A stretch of DNA of 64,000 nt from Paenibacillus assamensis DSM 18201. GTDB lineage: Bacteria > Bacillota > Bacilli > Paenibacillales > Paenibacillaceae. The stretch spans positions 1 to 64,000 of the forward strand of contig NZ_AULU01000019.1 in NCBI RefSeq assembly GCF_000422445.1. The letters are read 5' to 3'. Position 1 is the first letter of the stretch; the number at the start of each line of letters is the position of its first letter. The translations under genes were made by a program, and so were the position numbers. A model generated the notes under the pieces. It was not told the DNA's origin. It was given only the letters and a program-made list of their open reading frames with translations, and made no database searches. Positions 25,830 to 35,032 of the stretch are shown piece after piece.

Positions 25830-28076
25830 ATGGAAGGTTATCGTGGAATAACCAAATGGGTTACTGGAAAGTATGGCAGATGGATAACACTTGCGGTATG
25901 GATTGCTGTCGTGCTTGTGTTAAGTTTCATGTGGCCGAATGTTAATTCACAAGAGAAAAATAATGAATCAAACTTGCCGGAGTCGGCTCAGTCCGTTCAG
26001 GCGGAACAAATGGCGAATAAACAATTTCCAGGCGAAGATGGATCGCCGGCCCTTATTGTATGGAAGCGTGAGGGAGGCATTGAGGTTGAAGATATTCAAA
26101 AGCTGCAAGCATTAACGAAGCAATGGCAGCAAAGTCCTTTGCCTTATATGGAAAGGGTTGTACCCTTGCATCAACTTCCAATTCCTGCAGTGATGTCGCA
26201 GTTATCAGAGGATCGTTCTACACTTGTGTTCCCAGTTATTTTTGATGAACAGGCAGATCCCGATCAATTGAAAGAGGGTATAACGCAGTTAAAGCAGGAT
26301 GTCACAGATCAGTTCGCTGATGATCCATTCAGCGTAAGCTTAGATGATAAAGAGAAGCTGTCTGCACGTATTACGGGGCCTGTCGGTATTCAAATTGATG
26401 CTACAGGATTGTTTAAAAATGCAGATGTATCTTTGCTTATTGGAACGGTTCTGCTTGTTGTGGTCATATTGCTGCTTATTTATCGCTCGCCGATACTCGC
26501 ACTCATTCCATTAATTGCGGTAGGGTTCGCCTTTGGTGTTACGAGTCCAATACTAGGTTATATGGCTCAACAGGGCTGGATTACAGTGGATGCGCAAGCC
26601 ATTTCCATTATGACGGTGCTTTTGTTTGGAGCAGGTACGGATTACTGCTTATTCCTAATTTCGCATTATCGTCAAATGTTGACGGTAGAAGCTAATAAAG
26701 TTCGCGCCTTAGTCTCTGCTTTCCGTGGTTCGGCTGGTGCCATTGCAATGAGCGGCCTTACGGTTGTGCTTGCACTATTTGCCCTGCTGCTTGCTGAATA
26801 TGGACCTTATCAGCGTTTTGCGGTGCCATTCAGTATTTCAATATTTATTATGGGGATAGCTAGTTTAACGTTAGTTCCTGCTATGCTTGCTATTCTAGGA
26901 AGAGTTTCCTTCTTCCCATTCATTCCTCGCACGCCACAGATGCAGGAAGAAAGAGCGAAACGTACTGGTAAGACAGGACGCGTTCAGAAGAAGCAGGCTA
27001 ACCCTTCAGACAGTCGTGTAGGGAGACTGGTCGTGAGTAGACCTTGGAGTGTTATTGTGGCGACGCTGCTTTTGCTAGGTGGTCTTGCAAGCTTCTCACC
27101 ACAAATCAAGTATACGTATGATCTGTTGTCTTCCTTTCCGTCCAACATGGAATCCAGAGAAGGGTTTACCGTAATCGGAGAGCAATTTGCCGTTGGTAAG
27201 CTGGCCCCCGTTCAAGTCATCTATGATTCAAATGGCAAGCCAACTTCTGTGGAAGAAAATTTGAGTGCCCTGCCGTTTGTATCTAATGTGTCCGAACCTC
27301 AGGTGGGAAAAGAAAACAAAGAGATTATCGCTCACAATATTGAGTTAAATATAAACCCTTACTCCATAGAGGCAATGGAGTATATCCCTGCTATTCGTTC
27401 AGCTGTGGAACAATCGCTTCAGCAGGCAGGATTATCGGAAGTCGAGCAAAAGGTATGGATAGGCGGTCAAACTGCTGCACAGTATGATACGAAGGTGATA
27501 GGTCAACGAGATACGCAGCTTATTATTCCAGTTGTTATTGGTCTTATTTCCTTACTGCTGCTCGTGTATTTGCGCTCTATTGTCGCAACCATTTATTTAA
27601 TTGCTACGGTAGTATTGTCGTATTTCTCTGCACTTGGCCTTGGGTGGATCATTTTCCATTACGGATTCGGTGTTGAGGCGATACAAGGTGCAATACCGCT
27701 CTATGCCTTCGTCTTTCTAGTTGCCTTAGGTGAGGACTACAACATCTTTATGGTCTCTCGTATTTGGCAGAAGAGTCGGTACTTACCGCTTAAGCAAGCT
27801 ATTCGTGAAGGTGTGAGTGAGACGAGTTCGGTCATCACTTCGGCTGGAATCATATTAGCGGGCACATTTGCAGTATTGGCCTCATTACCGATACAAGTGC
27901 TGGTGCAGTTTGGTACGGTTACTGCGCTAGGTGTGCTGCTTGATACATTTATTGTTCGTCCGCTATTAGTGCCAGCAATTACGGCTGTACTAGGACGTGC
28001 TGCTTTTTGGCCGGGATTACATCGGAAAGTTAATAGTGGGCAATTAAATAGCTCTACTACCATGGAAGAATCTTAG
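25830..28076 (+). CDS. MMPL family RND-type transporter
   Basis: A 748-residue exporter with the MmpL/YdfJ fold: one N-terminal membrane helix, a large outer domain, five helices, then a repeat of that plan. The proton-relay Asp-Tyr pairs are present in both halves: GTDYCLFLISHYRQ in the first and GEDYNIFMVSRIWQ in the second, as in MmpL3. The family exports lipids, toxins or drugs; the substrate is unknown. AAAGGAGGAG before the ATG is a very strong ribosome-binding site. The divergent TetR gene probably represses it. Confidence 0.92.
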   Translation: MEGYRGITKWVTGKYGRWITLAVWIAVVLVLSFMWPNVNSQEKNNESNLPESAQSVQAEQMANKQFPGEDGSPALIVWKREGGIEVEDIQKLQALTKQWQQSPLPYMERVVPLHQLPIPAVMSQLSEDRSTLVFPVIFDEQADPDQLKEGITQLKQDVTDQFADDPFSVSLDDKEKLSARITGPVGIQIDATGLFKNADVSLLIGTVLLVVVILLLIYRSPILALIPLIAVGFAFGVTSPILGYMAQQGWITVDAQAISIMTVLLFGAGTDYCLFLISHYRQMLTVEANKVRALVSAFRGSAGAIAMSGLTVVLALFALLLAEYGPYQRFAVPFSISIFIMGIASLTLVPAMLAILGRVSFFPFIPRTPQMQEERAKRTGKTGRVQKKQANPSDSRVGRLVVSRPWSVIVATLLLLGGLASFSPQIKYTYDLLSSFPSNMESREGFTVIGEQFAVGKLAPVQVIYDSNGKPTSVEENLSALPFVSNVSEPQVGKENKEIIAHNIELNINPYSIEAMEYIPAIRSAVEQSLQQAGLSEVEQKVWIGGQTAAQYDTKVIGQRDTQLIIPVVIGLISLLLLVYLRSIVATIYLIATVVLSYFSALGLGWIIFHYGFGVEAIQGAIPLYAFVFLVALGEDYNIFMVSRIWQKSRYLPLKQAIREGVSETSSVITSAGIILAGTFAVLASLPIQVLVQFGTVTALGVLLDTFIVRPLLVPAITAVLGRAAFWPGLHRKVNSGQLNSSTTMEES

Positions 28077-28121
28077 TTGGCAAAATGTTATAAATAGTGA
28101 TTCGACCATAATGATGAACCA

Positions 28122-28160
28122 ATGAAAGCCCTGAAGACGAAGCATCTTCAGGGCTTTCAT
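28122..28160. terminator. Bidirectional terminator between MMPL and PBP genes
   Basis: ATGAAAGCCCTGAAGA and TCTTCAGGGCTTTCAT form a perfect long stem around CGAAGCA, with T-rich flanks on both sides. Confidence 0.85.
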
Positions 28161-28177
28161 TTCATTTATTTTAAATT

Positions 28178-30238
28178 TTACTCCGACCACCAGCGTTTAA
28201 AATGCTGCCACCACGATTTCTTCTTGCCCTCGGCTTCAGGTAATACAGTCTCTGACTTAGACTTGCGAACTTGTTGTTGATCGTGCTCATTGCATATTTC
28301 TTTAGGTTCTGTACCACGAACAAAGGTTTCAAGTTGTTTGGCGGAACAGCCTTCGCCAGCAAGCTTCCCGGTATTCGGATCAATATAGGTACTTACAATG
28401 TTATCTGGTACAGGGAACAGCTTCGGTGGTACATTAGCTAGTGCTTTTTCCGTGAATTGGGCAAATATCGGCGCGGAGCGACGGGCGTCTGTCTGATTGA
28501 TTTTTTTCCCTTTGTCATAGCCTACCCAAACGGCAGTGGCCAGCTCAGGCGTATAACCAACGATCCAGGAATCAGAATCGGTAGTTCCTGTTTTGCCGGC
28601 TACAGGTCGTTTAATAAGGGTAGACACCCGATTGCCCGTTCCTCCTGCCTCAAATACACTCTCCATCAGGTTAGTAAGGATATATGCCTCCTCGGGGAGG
28701 ACAACTTGCTTCTCCACGGGTGCAGGCGCTTCATACAATAAACGTCCACCCGCATCGGTTACCGCTAGCACGGTGCGCGGGGTTACTTGTCGTCCCTCAT
28801 TGCTAAGTACAGCATAGGCGGTTGCCATTTGAAAAGGACTAACAGGAAACGTGCCTAGTGCTAACGAGGGAAGTGGCTTAAGCCCATTATGAATGCCTAA
28901 TCTTTCCGCCATATGGACGACTTGCTCAGCTCCAACCTGCATTAGCGTATTAACGGCATATATATTATCGGATGCTGCTATGGCTTGTCGAAGCATAATA
29001 TCGCCATAATATTTATCGCCATAGTTATTAGGCTTGTACACTTTGCGGCCTTCGTCATAGGTAAATGAAGTCGGTTGGCTCACGAAGCGCGTAGCTGATG
29101 TTATAGCTTTCTTTTCAAGTGCGGCTAGATAGACGATCGGCTTAAACGATGAGCCAGGCTGCCTTGTCTCCGCAAATACGCGATTGTATTGATTGGTGCG
29201 ATAGTCTTTGCCCCCAATCATCGCTTTCACATCACCTGAGCGAGGGTCAATGGAGACCATGGCTGCCTGCAATTCGCCTTCCTCAGGGATATGCTTGGCT
29301 ATTGCGGCTTCGGCAGCTGCTTGGGCCTGGCGATCCAGCGTCGTATAGATACGAAGGCCTCCTGTGGCGAGTGTTGCCTCAGAAATCCCTAATGCACTCA
29401 GCTCTTTTTTCACATAGTCACGAAAATAGGGGGCAACCAGCAGCTCAGAACGATCGTTGCGTGAACGAAACGTAAGCACTTCGTCATAGGCTTGTTTTGC
29501 CTGTATCTCTGTAATTTGACCAAGCTCAACCATGCCGCGAAGGATAACTTGCTGCCGATCTTTTGCATTTTTCATATTTAACCAAGGTGAATAATAAGAA
29601 GGCCCGCGCGGGATGCCAACAAGCATCGCACTTTCAGCAAGTGACAGCTTATGAGCTGACTTGCCGAAGTACATTTGTGAGGCAGCCTCAATTCCGTAAG
29701 AGCCGTGCCCATAGTAAACGTTATTTAAGTACAACGCTAAAATCTCGTCTTTGTTATATTTCATTTCCAACTGTAAGGCTAGCAACGCCTCTTTCAGCTT
29801 GCGCTTCCATGTTCGTTCATGCGACAAATATAGATTGCGCGCTAACTGTTGTGTGAGTGTGCTTGCCCCTTGTCGCTTGGACATGTGCTCTAAGTTAACA
29901 AGGGTCGCTCTAGCGATGCCTCGGGCATCTATTCCCCAGTGATTATAGAAGCCACGGTCTTCAGTCGCAATGGTTCCATCGATGACATACGTTGAAATTT
30001 GATCAATCTTGACGGATTGTCGCTGCATCGATCCTGATGTGAGCATAGCGACAGGCTTACCTTCTCGGTCTAACAGCTCAGAATCTTGCTGAATTTGCGA
30101 AGGAGGCAGGTCTGTCATATATAAGTAGCCTAGTACGGTTACTGTCGTGCCTAGGCCGAGTACGAATAGAGTGATAAAGCCGGTCAACAACCATCGGAGC
30201 CAGCGATTTTTGATTTTGCGTTGAGGTGTGACGGCCAT
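28178..30238 (-). CDS. pbpG: Class A penicillin-binding protein (PBP1A/2d type)
   Basis: A bifunctional peptidoglycan synthase of 686 residues. It has a short cytoplasmic tail and a membrane anchor (about 15-40). The glycosyltransferase 51 domain has the catalytic Glu in ATEDRGFYNH and the motif QGASTLTQQLARN. The transpeptidase domain has the Ser-x-x-Lys motif in PGSSFKPIVYLAAL, SDN in AASDNIY, and KTGT. A short, charged C-terminal extension ends KSWWQHFKRWW. In B. subtilis the equivalent gene pbpG (ywhE) lies next to speE, as here, which supports the symbol; a role in sporulation germ-wall synthesis is known for that gene. GAGGAAC precedes the ATG. Confidence 0.88.
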   Translation of the reverse strand: MAVTPQRKIKNRWLRWLLTGFITLFVLGLGTTVTVLGYLYMTDLPPSQIQQDSELLDREGKPVAMLTSGSMQRQSVKIDQISTYVIDGTIATEDRGFYNHWGIDARGIARATLVNLEHMSKRQGASTLTQQLARNLYLSHERTWKRKLKEALLALQLEMKYNKDEILALYLNNVYYGHGSYGIEAASQMYFGKSAHKLSLAESAMLVGIPRGPSYYSPWLNMKNAKDRQQVILRGMVELGQITEIQAKQAYDEVLTFRSRNDRSELLVAPYFRDYVKKELSALGISEATLATGGLRIYTTLDRQAQAAAEAAIAKHIPEEGELQAAMVSIDPRSGDVKAMIGGKDYRTNQYNRVFAETRQPGSSFKPIVYLAALEKKAITSATRFVSQPTSFTYDEGRKVYKPNNYGDKYYGDIMLRQAIAASDNIYAVNTLMQVGAEQVVHMAERLGIHNGLKPLPSLALGTFPVSPFQMATAYAVLSNEGRQVTPRTVLAVTDAGGRLLYEAPAPVEKQVVLPEEAYILTNLMESVFEAGGTGNRVSTLIKRPVAGKTGTTDSDSWIVGYTPELATAVWVGYDKGKKINQTDARRSAPIFAQFTEKALANVPPKLFPVPDNIVSTYIDPNTGKLAGEGCSAKQLETFVRGTEPKEICNEHDQQQVRKSKSETVLPEAEGKKKSWWQHFKRWWSE

Positions 30239-30372
30239 TTCGAGTTCCTCTTTTCCTGATGCGACAACGATGCCGCAACTGATCTTAGTAATCAGTATGG
30301 AAAAGGAACATTAAGGATATTCATTGCAGCGTGATTTGCACTCAAAATAGATTGTCTAGGCAATCCCTTTGA

Positions 30373-30619
30373 CTAGTTAACAAAATAAATTCCGTTAACT
30401 CTATTGAATTCATCGAAATCGATACCAATGACTGCACTTTTTTTCTTATATAGACGTAATTGATGGGTCTCTGTATTGAAAACAGGCTTATAGCTAGAAA
30501 TATCGATGCCTAGTATTTGCTTAACAAGTGGCTTTGCGATGAGGACTGCCTTTAGTGAAGCTGAAAAATAATAGTAAGCACACAATCATAGATGTTAGTA
30601 ATCGTTGGTACATTTTCAT
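30373..30619 (-). pseudogene. Small secreted protein gene with an apparent frameshift
   Basis: From the ATG at 30619 (AAAGGGGATCG upstream) a frame reads a good signal peptide start, MKMYQRLLTSMIVCLLLFF, but stops soon after. The next frame, open from 30585 to 30373, continues with a folded-looking segment (LVKQILGIDISSYKPVFNTE, then YKKKSAVIGIDFDEFNRVNG). Removing one T from the TTTTT run in the hydrophobic core joins the two into one secreted protein of about 80 residues. Either the gene is broken or the run is a sequencing error. I do not recognise the family. Confidence 0.5.
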
Positions 30620-30760
30620 CGCTGTTCGATCCCCTTTTTTGAATAGAAATAAGAGTGCTACGCGAATAATGAATTTAATTGCTGCAAGCCTATTTTCCAT
30701 TTTACTACAGTTTAATCAGAGTGTAAGCTTGTTCATTTTTCTATCGATGATATAAATAGG

Positions 30761-30788
30761 TTGATTTTTGGGGGGGATTCTATATAAT
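30761..30788 (+). promoter_or_regulatory. Sigma-A promoter for speEB
   Basis: TTGATT (30761) and TATAAT (30783) are separated by 16 bases, including a run of seven G. The speE start is about 117 bases downstream. Confidence 0.65.
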
Positions 30789-30905
30789 ATCTTTTGTTTG
30801 GTGCAAATTGGAGATGAAGTGTTACGAATGTTACACCTGAACCATTACGAGCATTTCTAACTGGGACCAACGATACCATCACCAAAAGAAAGAAGGTTGA
30901 TTGTT

Positions 30906-31733
30906 ATGGAATTGTGGTTTACGGAGAAGCAAACGCCGGCATTCGGCATTACGGCAAAGGTTCGCGAGACTTATGTAGATGAACAGACGCCATTCCAACA
31001 TTTAGCGATGGTGGAGACCGAAGAATTCGGCAGAATGCTCGTACTGGACGGCATGGTTATGACGACAGTGAAAGACGAGTTTGTATATCATGAAATGGTT
31101 GCTCATCCTGCGCTTGTGACGCATCCGAATCCGAAAAAAGTTCTTGTTGTAGGCGGCGGAGACGGTGGCGTTATTCGCGAAATTTTGAAGCACCCTTCTG
31201 TAGAGAAAGCTGTACTTGTTGAGATTGATGGCAAAGTCATTGAGTACTCCAAACAGTACTTGCCAGAAATCGCTGGCGAGTTGGACAACCCTCGTGTAGA
31301 AGTCATCGTAAACGATGGCTACATGCACATTTTGAACAGCAAAAACGAGTATGATGTAATCATGGTAGACTCAACAGAGCCTGTAGGCCCTGCAGCACCG
31401 CTCTTTGAGCGTGGTTTCTACCAAGGCATCTACGAAGCTTTGAAAGAAGATGGCCTGTTTGTTGCACAAACGGACAACCCTTGGTTCAAAGCAGACTTGA
31501 TTCAACAAGTTAACCGTGACGTGAAGGAAATCTTCCCGATCGTACGTGTGTATGGTGCGAACATTCCAACTTACCCAAGCGGTTTGTGGACGTTCACAAT
31601 GGGTAGCAAGACGCATGATCCACTTGAAGTGGATGCAGCTGCAATCCCTGAAATGCCAACAAAATACTACTCCTCACGCCTTCACCATGCAGCATTCTGC
31701 TTGCCGAAGTTCGTTGAAGATTTGACGAAGTAA
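30906..31733 (+). CDS. speE: Spermidine synthase
   Basis: Transfers an aminopropyl group from decarboxylated S-adenosylmethionine to putrescine, giving spermidine. The 275-residue protein has the family motifs [18 protein letters not shown] (nucleotide site), [20 protein letters not shown] (catalytic Asp region) and [20 protein letters not shown] lies nine bases before the ATG at 30906. The next gene, speB, starts 25 bases after its stop, so agmatine made elsewhere is turned into putrescine and then spermidine by this operon. The order matches B. subtilis speEB. Confidence 0.96.
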   Translation: MELWFTEKQTPAFGITAKVRETYVDEQTPFQHLAMVETEEFGRMLVLDGMVMTTVKDEFVYHEMVAHPALVTHPNPKKVLVVGGGDGGVIREILKHPSVEKAVLVEIDGKVIEYSKQYLPEIAGELDNPRVEVIVNDGYMHILNSKNEYDVIMVDSTEPVGPAAPLFERGFYQGIYEALKEDGLFVAQTDNPWFKADLIQQVNRDVKEIFPIVRVYGANIPTYPSGLWTFTMGSKTHDPLEVDAAAIPEMPTKYYSSRLHHAAFCLPKFVEDLTK

Positions 31734-31758
31734 GCGGAGCGCAAAGGAGAAGAAGACG

Positions 31759-32628
31759 ATGAGATTAGATCAAAAATATTCAGGCAACGTATTTATTCTA
31801 AGCTCTGACAACTATGAGGAATCCAAGGCAGTTATCTATGGTATGCCGATGGACTACACGGTATCATTCCGTCCTGGTTCCCGATTCGGCCCTGGCCGCA
31901 TTCGTGAAGCATCTGTTGGCTTAGAAGAATACAGCCCTTATCTCGATAAGAGCTTGGAAGAAGTAACCTACTTCGATGCAGGCGACTTGCTATTGCCTTT
32001 CGGTAACGCAGCACGCAGCTTGGATGTTATTCAAGAATATGTAGCGGGTTTAATGAAAGACAACAAGTTCCCAGTTGGACTTGGTGGCGAACATCTTGTT
32101 TCGTGGCCGGTTATTCAAGAAGTATTTAAGAAGTACCCAGATCTCGCGATTATTCATATCGACGCGCATGCTGACTTGCGTGAAGACTACGAAGGCGAGC
32201 CGTTATCGCACTCAACACCACTGCTTAAAGCAGCGAAGTTGATCGGCAGCAAAAATATTTATCAGTTCGGCATTCGCTCTGGCTCCCGTGAGGAGTGGGC
32301 GTATGCTCGTGAGAACATCAATTTCTATCCTTATGAAGTAGCTGAGCCTTTGCGCAAAGTACTTCCTGAGCTTGCTGGCCGTCCGGTATATGTAACGATC
32401 GACATCGACGTATTGGATCCTAGCTGCGCACCTGGTACAGGTACGGCGGAAATTGGCGGCATTACAACGAAGGAATTGCTTGAAGCGATTCATTTGATTG
32501 CTGGTTCTGAAGCGAACATCGTGGGCTGCGACTTGGTTGAAGTAGCACCGATCTATGATCCAACGGAGCAAACGCAGATTGCAGCGAGCAAACTCATTCG
32601 TGAGATGCTACTGGGATTTGTAAAATAG
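31759..32628 (+). CDS. speB: Agmatinase
   Basis: Hydrolyses agmatine to putrescine and urea. The 289-residue ureohydrolase has all manganese-binding motifs: GGEHLVSWP, HIDAHADLR and TIDIDVLDPSCAPGTGT, with GCDLVEVAPIYDP near the end. AAAGGAGAAGAAG precedes the ATG. It supplies putrescine to the spermidine synthase encoded just upstream. A terminator follows directly, so the operon has two genes. Confidence 0.95.
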   Translation: MRLDQKYSGNVFILSSDNYEESKAVIYGMPMDYTVSFRPGSRFGPGRIREASVGLEEYSPYLDKSLEEVTYFDAGDLLLPFGNAARSLDVIQEYVAGLMKDNKFPVGLGGEHLVSWPVIQEVFKKYPDLAIIHIDAHADLREDYEGEPLSHSTPLLKAAKLIGSKNIYQFGIRSGSREEWAYARENINFYPYEVAEPLRKVLPELAGRPVYVTIDIDVLDPSCAPGTGTAEIGGITTKELLEAIHLIAGSEANIVGCDLVEVAPIYDPTEQTQIAASKLIREMLLGFVK

Positions 32629-32642
32629 CATGATCTGATGAA

Positions 32643-32695
32643 TAACCACCCTTCTGACTATGCGCTTGGTTTGCGTAGAAGAAGGGTGGTTTTTC
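32643..32695. terminator. Terminator after speEB
   Basis: AACCACCCTTCT pairs with AGAAGGGTGGTT with an inner ACTATGCGC/TGCGTAG stem, followed by TTTTT. It also faces the end of the convergent unknown gene. Confidence 0.9.
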
Positions 32696-32733
32696 GCTGT
32701 AATCAGTATCACTCCACATCCGGAAAGTTTCTT

Positions 32734-33144
32734 CTATTGCTTAGCCGTAATGACGAATGCAGCTTGACGTGTATAGTCGGTAGGATTGTAAAGAACCGTG
32801 ACCCAGTCATAGTCATCAACAGCATAGTTGGAATTGCATATGACGAGGTCTGCTAAGTTATTTACAGCCCACCATCCTCCACTGATTGGTTTATAATTGT
32901 TATATTCCCTTCCTCTGAAGTAGAACGTGAAGAAAGAGCCCGGATCAAGGTCATAAAAAAAGGTAAATCGATAAAATCCCTGACCTAAATCCTGAGTTGT
33001 TTTTGCATCGTTAGGTGCAACAGTGACTTTTTGTTTCTTAGCGTTGTCAGGAATATTTACTGCTGTATTAGCAGATCTAGCTGTTTTTAATGTTTTTGCC
33101 GAGCCTCTTGGTTTAATCACCTTCGTGTTGAATCTAACTTTCAT
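32734..33144 (-). CDS. Unknown protein, paralog A of a tandem pair
   Basis: I do not recognise this family. The 136-residue protein has no signal peptide or membrane segment. It starts with a basic strand (MKVRFNTKVIKPRGSAKTLK) and TARSANT. The core is rich in aromatic residues and Asn, with ISGGWWAVNNLADLVICNSN and DWVTVLYNPTD, ending AAFVITAKQ. The next upstream gene, on the same strand, encodes a clear relative along its full length. GGAGGGG lies six bases before the ATG. The strand-rich, Trp/Tyr-rich make-up suggests a beta-sandwich or surface protein, but this is inference. Confidence 0.8.
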   Translation of the reverse strand: MKVRFNTKVIKPRGSAKTLKTARSANTAVNIPDNAKKQKVTVAPNDAKTTQDLGQGFYRFTFFYDLDPGSFFTFYFRGREYNNYKPISGGWWAVNNLADLVICNSNYAVDDYDWVTVLYNPTDYTRQAAFVITAKQ

Positions 33145-33220
33145 ATTTTACCCCTCCGTTTATTTTGTTTGTCGCATAAGAAAAAACATAGGAAAGTAAA
33201 GTGAAAGTGGTCTGCTCCAT

Positions 33221-33628
33221 TTAATTTTGAGTTCTTCTTGCGATGATGACAAACCGGGCTTCTCTAGACTCCGTACTTGGATTATAAAGGACCGTATTCC
33301 ATTGGAATTGGGAAGCGGAGTAGTTAGTAGTACAAGTTGGAAGATCAACATTATTATCTTCAATCCACCAACCCCCGCTGACAGGTCTATAAACTCTGTT
33401 GTTGTCCACTTGTCTTCCGTCAAAGAGGAATTCATGAAATACGCCAGGCGCGAGGATACGATTGTATACGAGTCGATATAGATTTCCGCCATTCAAATCT
33501 TGAATATCATCTGGATTGCTTGCTCTTACTCTAGCAACCTGTTTTGTTGTATTGGCGCTTCTAACCGTGTTAAGACCTCGTACCGAACTTCTTGGTCTGA
33601 CAACTTTCATATTGACTTTATATTTCAT
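33221..33628 (-). CDS. Unknown protein, paralog B of a tandem pair
   Basis: A 135-residue relative of the protein at 32734-33144. Shared blocks are MKxxxNxKVxxPRxSxxxLxTxRSANT, LYRLVYNR/FYRFTFFY, PVSGGWWIEDNNVDLPTCTT and QWNTVLYNPSTESREARFVI. Conserved SGGWW, one Cys, and TVLYNP mark the family. The two differ mainly in a loop near residue 35 and around the residues 60-80. Genes are 76 bases apart, each with its own ribosome-binding site (AGGAGGG here), so a tandem duplication followed by divergence is likely. Neither seems exported. Function unknown. Confidence 0.8.
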   Translation of the reverse strand: MKYKVNMKVVRPRSSVRGLNTVRSANTTKQVARVRASNPDDIQDLNGGNLYRLVYNRILAPGVFHEFLFDGRQVDNNRVYRPVSGGWWIEDNNVDLPTCTTNYSASQFQWNTVLYNPSTESREARFVIIARRTQN

Positions 33629-33761
33629 TGGATTCCCTCCTTATTTATCTGCTTATAGTAAATGCAAGAAAATAGTAAGGGATTGTACTGATAGTCTGAT
33701 ATATTTGCATGATTTTCAAAGACAGGTGTCGGCAGAGAAGGCACTAACAGGATATAAATAG

Positions 33762-33820
33762 AGCAAAAAATAAATAGAAGCGTCCAGCATCCATCTTGGA
33801 AGAGGAATGCTGGACGCTCA
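33762..33820 (-). terminator. Terminator after stalk-domain/S41 protease operon
   Basis: AGCGTCCAGCAT (33779) and ATGCTGGACGCT (33807) form a perfect stem. On the minus strand it is followed by TTCTATTTATTTTTT. Confidence 0.85.
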
Positions 33821-33877
33821 TTTCTAGTTATAAATTCTTCATTAGGTGACGCGTAGAAGTACAGGGCTATTTTCTCT

Positions 33878-35032
33878 TTATATGTTCATAAGCCCGGAAT
33901 TAACGAGTATACGGTTCAGCTCCGCTTTTTTCTCGTTCGAAATCGCATTCGGCTGAAGCCCCTTTTGTTGAATCTTTGTCATGTCCGGTGCAAAAAACTC
34001 TTGCGTCGTCAGCATCAAGTAAGAGCCGTCGCTCAGCTCATAAGGCATTTGCATAACACCTTTGCCGTATGTTTTGGTACCTACGACAGTTGCCAGCTTA
34101 TAACCTTGTAGGAAGCCTGTAAGGGCTTCTGAAGAGCTTGCTGTATACTCATTTACTAGCACCGTCATCGTGTAGTCTGGCTTCTTGCCTTTATTAAGGG
34201 TAGAAGTAGATACTAATCCTGCTGGGCTCTTGTAATAAGTGAACACGCCTTTGTCACGCAGTAAGGAGGCAACTTGTCTCGTTTCTTCCATCAGCCCGCC
34301 TGTATTGTAGCGAAGATCGAGAATGACAGATTTCATCCCTTGTTTGCGCAGTGCATTCCATTGTGCTTCGAATTGCTCATATACCATTTGGTCCATAAAT
34401 GTGTAAATGCGAATATAGCCTGTGCGTTTGTCCAACATTTGGCCTTCTACAGCAGCCATAGGGAGAACGGCGCGTTTAACTGACTTCGTCATCTTAGCTT
34501 TTCCGCGTTGTACAACCATTTTGACCGATGTATCTTTTTTACCAAATAGAACAGAGAAAATATCTTGTTTTGTTTGATTTTTAACAGCTGCACCATCAAT
34601 GGAAACGATAGCATCTCCTTGCTTAAGGCCTGCTTGCTCAGCAGGTGATCCTGGAGTCACCGTAACGATTCGATATTGGCCTTGCAGCTTGGCAAATGTG
34701 ATCCCGATATGAGCCATTTCTTCACTCTCAGACCAGTTGTTCATTTGCTCCCATTCTTTAGCCGTAATATGGCGAGAAAATGGATCATTAAGAGTAGCCG
34801 TTAATTCTTGCATCGTACTGTTCTTTATTTGTTCTTCTGAAAATGTAATGCCGTAATGCTCTTCAATAAGCCCTGCTGCTTCTTTTTTAACTTCTAGAGA
34901 AGTTGTTGCAACCGTTTCTGTATTTGCATATGCCTGATTAGGCACGATAACGAATACACTAGTTAGTAACGCAAATGTCAGGAAAAAGCTAACGATTGTA
35001 CGCATAGAACGAAGTTGAAGGTTCATTATCAT
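33878..35032 (-). CDS. Secreted S41 family C-terminal processing protease (CtpA type)
   Basis: A 384-residue exported serine protease. It has an N-terminal signal or anchor (about 10-36, ending AYA), a PDZ domain (about 105-190; GSPAEQAGLKQGDAIVSIDG) and the S41 protease domain with the Ser/Lys dyad: Ser in NEYTASSSEAL and Lys in GTKTYGKGVMQ. Such enzymes trim the C-termini of exported proteins; in B. subtilis CtpB acts in sporulation signalling. The start overlaps the stop of the upstream gene as ATGA, so both are translated together, and the stalk-domain protein may be its substrate or partner. Confidence 0.92.
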   Translation of the reverse strand: MIMNLQLRSMRTIVSFFLTFALLTSVFVIVPNQAYANTETVATTSLEVKKEAAGLIEEHYGITFSEEQIKNSTMQELTATLNDPFSRHITAKEWEQMNNWSESEEMAHIGITFAKLQGQYRIVTVTPGSPAEQAGLKQGDAIVSIDGAAVKNQTKQDIFSVLFGKKDTSVKMVVQRGKAKMTKSVKRAVLPMAAVEGQMLDKRTGYIRIYTFMDQMVYEQFEAQWNALRKQGMKSVILDLRYNTGGLMEETRQVASLLRDKGVFTYYKSPAGLVSTSTLNKGKKPDYTMTVLVNEYTASSSEALTGFLQGYKLATVVGTKTYGKGVMQMPYELSDGSYLMLTTQEFFAPDMTKIQQKGLQPNAISNEKKAELNRILVNSGLMNI

